A DNA stretch of 64,000 nt from positions 3,968,001 to 4,032,000 of the forward strand of contig NZ_CP170633.1 in assembly GCF_042932805.1 (NCBI RefSeq), given 5' to 3'. Shown here piece after piece: positions 60,230 to 64,000 of the stretch. The notes beneath the pieces were generated by a model. That model saw only the letters and a program-made list of their open reading frames with translations, made no database searches and had not been told where the DNA came from. The stretch's first letter is position 1, and each line of letters opens with the position of its first letter. The stretch comes from Ascidiaceihabitans sp029251465 (GTDB taxonomy: Bacteria > Pseudomonadota > Alphaproteobacteria > Rhodobacterales > Rhodobacteraceae). Made by a program: the position numbers and the translations under genes.

Positions 60230-61426
60230 ATGTCGCAGCCAACGCCTTTTAAGCAGCACCTGATTGATCCGGAAATCTGCATCCGCTGCTATACCTGCGA
60301 GATGAGTTGCCCGATCGAGGCGATCACGCACAATGACGACAATGTTGTTGTGGACGCCGACAGGTGTGATTTGTGCATGGCGTGCATTCCGGTTTGCCCG
60401 ACGGGATCTATCGATGAGTGGCGTGTTGTGAACACGCCTTACTCGGTCGAGGAACAGTTCGGATGGGAAGAACTGCCTGACCAAGAGGCCATCGAAGTTG
60501 CAGGGGACGAAAATGCAGATGGCGAAATGGACGTCGCCATCGCCGCCCTTCTGGATCAAGCGCATGCAGGTGCTGGCGGCAAGGCCAAGGCACCAGCGAG
60601 TGCTGCCAAACCGACCATCAACATGTACAACTTAGGCAATCCGGCGCGCGCCACAGTGCAAGGCAACTACCGTTTGACCGAGGCGGACAGCGACGGCGAT
60701 GTGCGCCACATCATTCTAGATTTGGGCAGCCTGCCGTTCCCCGTGCTTGAGGGCCAAAGCGTCGGGATTATTCCACCCGGAACAGACGCAAATGGAAACG
60801 CGCATTTGCCGCGCCTGTATTCCGTGTCCAGCCCACGGGACGGTGAACGCGCAGGTTTCAACAACCTGTCTTTGACGGTCAAGCGCGAGGACGGCGGCCT
60901 GTGTTCCAATTACGTTTGTGACCTTGGCAAAGGCGACGAGGTGCAATTGACTGGCCCGTTCGGCGCGACGTTCTTGTTGCCATCCGATCCCACAGCGCAG
61001 GTGTTGATGATTTGCACCGGTACAGGCTCTGCCCCGTTTCGCGGCATGACGATGCACCGCCAGCGCGACATGCCAAGTGTGCAGGGCGCTCTGTCATTGG
61101 TTTTCGGGGCGCGAAGCCCGCGTGACTTGCCGTATTTTGGGCCGTTAAACAAAGTGCCAGACAGCTTTTTGCGCAAGTCGTTTGCGTTCAGTCGGCAGGC
61201 GGATGCGCCCAAGCAATATGTGCAGGACAAGTTGCGCGAAGACAGCGATCATGTTGCGACACTGCTGGCAAACCCAAACGGGTACATCTATATTTGCGGC
61301 TTGAAAGCAATGGAAAACGGGGTTGAGGAAGCTCTAAAAGACATCGCGCGTTCTGCGGGGCTTGAGTGGAGCACCCTGCGCGATAGCATGCGCGAAGACG
61401 GTCGATATCACGTGGAAACCTATTGA
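60230..61426 (+). CDS. boxA: Benzoyl-CoA 2,3-epoxidase subunit BoxA (reductase)
   Basis: A 398-residue reductase. The N-terminal ferredoxin part has two Fe4S4 motifs (CIRCYTCEMSCP and CDLCMACIPVCP). A linker rich in Ala leads to a ferredoxin-NADP reductase domain with the FAD motif PRLYSVSSPR near residue 203 and the NADP region MICTGTGSAPFRGM. It delivers electrons to BoxB. The stop overlaps the thioesterase ATG (TGATG). Confidence 0.95.
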   Translation: MSQPTPFKQHLIDPEICIRCYTCEMSCPIEAITHNDDNVVVDADRCDLCMACIPVCPTGSIDEWRVVNTPYSVEEQFGWEELPDQEAIEVAGDENADGEMDVAIAALLDQAHAGAGGKAKAPASAAKPTINMYNLGNPARATVQGNYRLTEADSDGDVRHIILDLGSLPFPVLEGQSVGIIPPGTDANGNAHLPRLYSVSSPRDGERAGFNNLSLTVKREDGGLCSNYVCDLGKGDEVQLTGPFGATFLLPSDPTAQVLMICTGTGSAPFRGMTMHRQRDMPSVQGALSLVFGARSPRDLPYFGPLNKVPDSFLRKSFAFSRQADAPKQYVQDKLREDSDHVATLLANPNGYIYICGLKAMENGVEEALKDIARSAGLEWSTLRDSMREDGRYHVETY

Positions 61427-61848
61427 TGCGCCCGCCATTTGTTCACGAAATTCGAGTAACTTGGGGCGATTGCGATCCGGCCAAAATCGCCTACACAGGC
61501 CGATTGCCGGCCATGGCGCTGGATGCAATCAACGCCTGGTGGGAGGAACATTTGGGCGGCGACGGCTGGTTTCAGCTGGAATTGGACCGCAACGTCGGCA
61601 CGCCGTTTGTGCATCTGTCACTGGATTTTCGCAGCCCCGTCACCCCGCGACACCGCTTGCACTGCGAAGTCTGGCCGCAGCATTTGGGCGACAAATCGAT
61701 CACCTTCCGCGTTGCTGCGCGTCAAGATGATGTGCTGTGTTTTGAGGGGACGTTTGTGTGCGTGTTCACCATCGCGGATCAATTCAAAAGCCAGTCCGCC
61801 CCGGCTGATATCCGCGCCGTGGTGGAACCCTTGATCAGGCCTGCGTGA
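61426..61848 (+). CDS. Acyl-CoA thioesterase (4-hydroxybenzoyl-CoA thioesterase family)
   Basis: A 140-residue hot-dog thioesterase. The active-site segment is WGDCDPAKIAYTGRLPAMALDAINAWW near residue 13, with the Asp. In box clusters such enzymes are thought to free CoA from dead-end aromatic thioesters. It overlaps both neighbours by one base, so the boxA-thioesterase-boxR chain is coupled. Confidence 0.9.
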   Translation: MRPPFVHEIRVTWGDCDPAKIAYTGRLPAMALDAINAWWEEHLGGDGWFQLELDRNVGTPFVHLSLDFRSPVTPRHRLHCEVWPQHLGDKSITFRVAARQDDVLCFEGTFVCVFTIADQFKSQSAPADIRAVVEPLIRPA

Positions 61849-62735
61849 TGAACAAATCCAGTAACTTTACGTCGCAAAGCCCGCTGATTGAGCGTTTGTC
61901 CGAACGGGTGCGTGCCGCGCGCAAGGCCGCTGGAATCCCACGGCGTGAACTGTCGGAACGCTCTGGCGTGTCACCGCGCTATCTGGCGCAGCTAGAAAGC
62001 GGCGAGGGCAACATTTCGGTGTTGCTGCTAGAACGGGTGGCGACGTCACTGGGTCTAAAAGTCGAAGATTTCCTCAGCGATTTTGGACCACTCAGCGAAG
62101 ATACCCAGCGCGTTGCGCGGTTGTATCAAGGGTCCTCGGCGGAGATGCAGGGGCGTGTGCGCGGATTGCTCGCGCCGCAAAATCAAACGGCGATGCGCGC
62201 GCAACGTGTGTGTTTGGTCGGCCTGCGTGGTGCTGGAAAATCGACGCTGGGGCGGCGCGCGGCGCAAGCGCTTCGCATTCCGTTTGTTGAACTGAAATCA
62301 GAGATCGAAAATCGCGTTGGCATGCCCGTGTCGGAAATTATGGCCCTCTACGGTCAGGACGGATATCGCGGGTTTGAAGCCGAAGCGATCGAGGCGGTCA
62401 TTCAGCAGCACGAGCGTGTCATCCTGTCTGTTGGCGGCGGAATAGTGGCCGAAACAGAGACGTTTACCGATCTTTTGTCGCGCTTCCATACCATCTGGAT
62501 CAGAACCAGCCCCGCCGAGCACATGGAACGTGTGCGCGCGCAGGGCGACTTGCGCCCTATGGAAGGCAATCCTCAGGCTATGGATCAACTGAAGGCCCTT
62601 TTGGGCGCGCGTGAACCGCTTTACGGGCGAGCACAAGCACAAGTTGATACGTCAAATCGGCCAGAGCAATCTTCGGTCAACGATGTTTTGACGACGATTG
62701 CAAAACACAGATTCATCGACAAGCCGGGCCCGTAG
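61848..62735 (+). CDS. boxR: BoxR-type transcriptional regulator (HTH plus shikimate-kinase-like domain)
   Basis: A 295-residue regulator of the BoxR/BzdR family. The N-terminal HTH is LSERVRAARKAAGIPRRELSERSGVSPRYLAQLESGEGNISVLLLERVA. The C-terminal shikimate-kinase-like domain has VGLRGAGKSTLGRRAAQAL near residue 124 and binds benzoyl-CoA in known members. It probably represses the ligase and box genes until benzoyl-CoA appears. ATG follows the thioesterase stop in TGATG. Confidence 0.93.
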   Translation: MNKSSNFTSQSPLIERLSERVRAARKAAGIPRRELSERSGVSPRYLAQLESGEGNISVLLLERVATSLGLKVEDFLSDFGPLSEDTQRVARLYQGSSAEMQGRVRGLLAPQNQTAMRAQRVCLVGLRGAGKSTLGRRAAQALRIPFVELKSEIENRVGMPVSEIMALYGQDGYRGFEAEAIEAVIQQHERVILSVGGGIVAETETFTDLLSRFHTIWIRTSPAEHMERVRAQGDLRPMEGNPQAMDQLKALLGAREPLYGRAQAQVDTSNRPEQSSVNDVLTTIAKHRFIDKPGP

Positions 62736-63218
62736 ATGGACCTGCGCACGCGCTTGGAAAACGCGTTTTGGCTGACGTGTGATGAACTTTTGATCCAGCA
62801 TACAAACCCTTGGGAACTGGACGAGGCGCTTAAGACCTTTGGTTTTGGTGTCGGGCCTTGCGAGGTCATGGATCACGTAGGATTGATCGGGATTCATGCC
62901 CGTGGGCAGGCGCACGCGTCGAGTATCCTGCCAAGGATGGTTACCGAAGGGCGGGTCGGTAAAATCGGTGGTGTCGGATTTTACCGATATCCGGGCGGTG
63001 GCGGGGCAGTGATTGACCCGTTGATCGAGGATTTGATTCTAGAGGAGGCGTGGTTTGCGAAAGTCGCCCGCGCACCAATGACAGATGCGCAATTGGTCGA
63101 ATTTGTTCTGATGAAACTGAAGATGGCGTTGCAGGGGACGGATCCGGGTTCTGCACGGACTATCCTGTTTGAACGACTGCACTTTCCGGTTGAAAAGCTT
63201 GCGTTGCTCGAGGTGTAG
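62736..63218 (+). CDS. Stand-alone 3-hydroxyacyl-CoA dehydrogenase C-terminal domain protein
   Basis: A 160-residue protein that resembles only the C-terminal helical part of 3-hydroxyacyl-CoA dehydrogenases: WELDEALKTFGFGVGPCEVMDHVGLIGI and EGRVGKIGGVGFYRYPGGGG. The NAD-binding Rossmann half is absent. The ATG follows the boxR stop codon without a gap, so it depends on coupling. It may be a non-catalytic partner or a remnant of a fusion. Confidence 0.75.
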   Translation: MDLRTRLENAFWLTCDELLIQHTNPWELDEALKTFGFGVGPCEVMDHVGLIGIHARGQAHASSILPRMVTEGRVGKIGGVGFYRYPGGGGAVIDPLIEDLILEEAWFAKVARAPMTDAQLVEFVLMKLKMALQGTDPGSARTILFERLHFPVEKLALLEV

Positions 63219-63225
63219 CGCAATG

Positions 63226-63255
63226 AAAAAGGGGCCGCGAAAATCGCAGCCCCCT
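63226..63255 (-). terminator. Rho-independent terminator of the ABC binding-protein gene
   Basis: On the minus strand GGGGCTGCGATTTTCGCGGC then CCC forms a stem followed by TTTTTC. It lies 22 bases after the stop of the binding-protein gene and just past the convergent gene at 63218. Confidence 0.8.
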
Positions 63256-63277
63256 CGTAAAATTCAGATCGTAAAAC

Positions 63278-64000
63278 TTAGGACCACGCGACTTCCGCTG
63301 GGCGGAATTCAAACGAGATGTGATGACCACCACCAACAAGACCGTCACGCGTGTGGTTGTACAACGAGCGCCAGTAAGGCTGGATCGTCACGCCTTCTTC
63401 TTGAACCAAGGCTTGGCCTTTTACCATCAAAGCGCGGCGCGCTTCGACGTCAGGTGTTGCCAACGCTTCTGTTAGGATGTTGTCGAATTCCGTGTTGGAC
63501 CAACCAAATTCGTTCCATGCTTCGCCCGAGCGATAGGCCAAAGCCCAAACCTGGACGCCCAAAGGACGGTGGTTCCAGTTTGTGGAAGAGAACGGATACT
63601 TGGACCAGTCGTTCCAGAACGTGGAACCCGGCAAAATCGTCCGCTTCACCTTGATGCCAGCGTCGCGCAATTGGGCTGCTACAGCGTCGGTGGTGTCTTT
63701 GCGCCATGCATCGTCAATCGACATCAGCTCGTGCTCGAAATCAGCCATGCCAGCTTCTTCCATCAGGGCCTTGGCACCTGCGGGATCAACTTTGCGCTCT
63801 GGCAATTCAGCATATTCCGGGTGCATCGGACCAACGTGGTGGTTTTCAGCAGTGACACCGCGACCGGCAACACCCAGTTCCAGCAGAACGCTGTTGTCGA
63901 CAGCCATTGCGATGGCCTGACGGACGCGCTTGTCGGCATATGGTTTTTTGCCATCAACTTCGGCCAATTGGTTCGGGCGAATGACGATTGTCGCCGCCGT
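63278..64000 (-). CDS. Peptide-type ABC transporter substrate-binding protein, C-terminal part
   Basis: A 240-residue partial protein that runs off the right edge. The visible part has YADKRVRQAIAMAVDNSVLLELGVAGRG and AKALMEEAGMADFEHELMSI, the usual C-terminal lobe of SBP_bac_5 binding proteins, and ends FEFRPAEVAWS. It is likely periplasmic, and the permease and ATPase genes are probably beyond the window. Ligand unknown. Confidence 0.88.
   Translation of the reverse strand, partial: TAATIVIRPNQLAEVDGKKPYADKRVRQAIAMAVDNSVLLELGVAGRGVTAENHHVGPMHPEYAELPERKVDPAGAKALMEEAGMADFEHELMSIDDAWRKDTTDAVAAQLRDAGIKVKRTILPGSTFWNDWSKYPFSSTNWNHRPLGVQVWALAYRSGEAWNEFGWSNTEFDNILTEALATPDVEARRALMVKGQALVQEEGVTIQPYWRSLYNHTRDGLVGGGHHISFEFRPAEVAWS

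Overview
The window is a piece of an alphaproteobacterial chromosome, most likely from the Roseobacter group of the Rhodobacteraceae. Support comes from the gene families (TrcR/DUF1013, COQ9, the dnaX-ybaB-recR run, a pheA next to a membrane-anchored cytochrome c, three TRAP transporters, a box benzoyl-CoA cluster) and from the moderately GC-rich sequence. It is densely coded, with no gap over 300 bases. I see no insertion sequence, prophage, CRISPR array or rRNA. The genus cannot be fixed from the sequence alone.

Layout. 1-609: the start of a Hint-domain protein cut by the window edge. 0.8-2.5 kb: alanine dehydrogenase and a divergent Lrp/AsnC regulator. 2.5-9 kb: a TAXI-type TRAP transporter with a DctB/DctD-like two-component pair. 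9-22 kb: housekeeping genes (rpsU, COQ9, quinone oxidoreductase, RNase T2, TrcR, recR-ybaB-dnaX, SRP RNA, a CpdB-like phosphatase, nudC, pheA, cytochrome c). 22.5-28.3 kb: a YejABEF oligopeptide ABC transporter, followed by an ABC membrane domain with no ATPase. 29.4-39.5 kb: isochorismatase-like hydrolase with LysR, a SPOR-tailed D,D-carboxypeptidase, clpS, an RsmC-like methyltransferase, a degenerate SDR, hemF, a GNAT, a desaturase and hemC. 39.5-41.8 kb: hemE, tRNA-Met(CAU), a GST and RidA. 41.8-46.8 kb: a minus-strand operon of amine oxidoreductase, TRAP dctPQM and an Asp/Glu-racemase-like gene. 47-63.2 kb: an aromatic-acid catabolic block. 63.3 kb to the end: the C-terminal part of a peptide-binding ABC protein.

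The aromatic block is the metabolic centrepiece. A TRAP system (probably for aromatic acids) is followed by a crotonase, a MarR regulator, a feruloyl-CoA-synthase-like ligase and an amidohydrolase. Then come benzoate-CoA ligase, an alpha/beta hydrolase, a DUF309 protein, boxC, boxB, boxA, a thioesterase, a BoxR-type regulator and a lone 3-hydroxyacyl-CoA-dehydrogenase C-terminal domain. Inference: cinnamate-type acids are imported, CoA-activated and shortened to benzoate, which is re-activated and opened by the Box epoxidase route. The amidohydrolase may do the chain-shortening.

The best regulatory observations are these. The DctD-like regulator lacks the GAFTGA sigma-54 contact loop, while identical palindromes TGCGGATTTCCGCA lie upstream of both the dctB-like gene and the TAXI binding-protein gene. 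A 21-bp element is repeated (18/21) just after the stop codons that precede the benzoate-CoA ligase gene and boxC. A MarR-type dyad precedes the crotonase-MarR-ligase operon. Two unrelated TRAP operons carry a terminator-like hairpin between dctP and dctQ. A 13-bp inverted repeat embraces the ribosome binding site of the Lrp gene.
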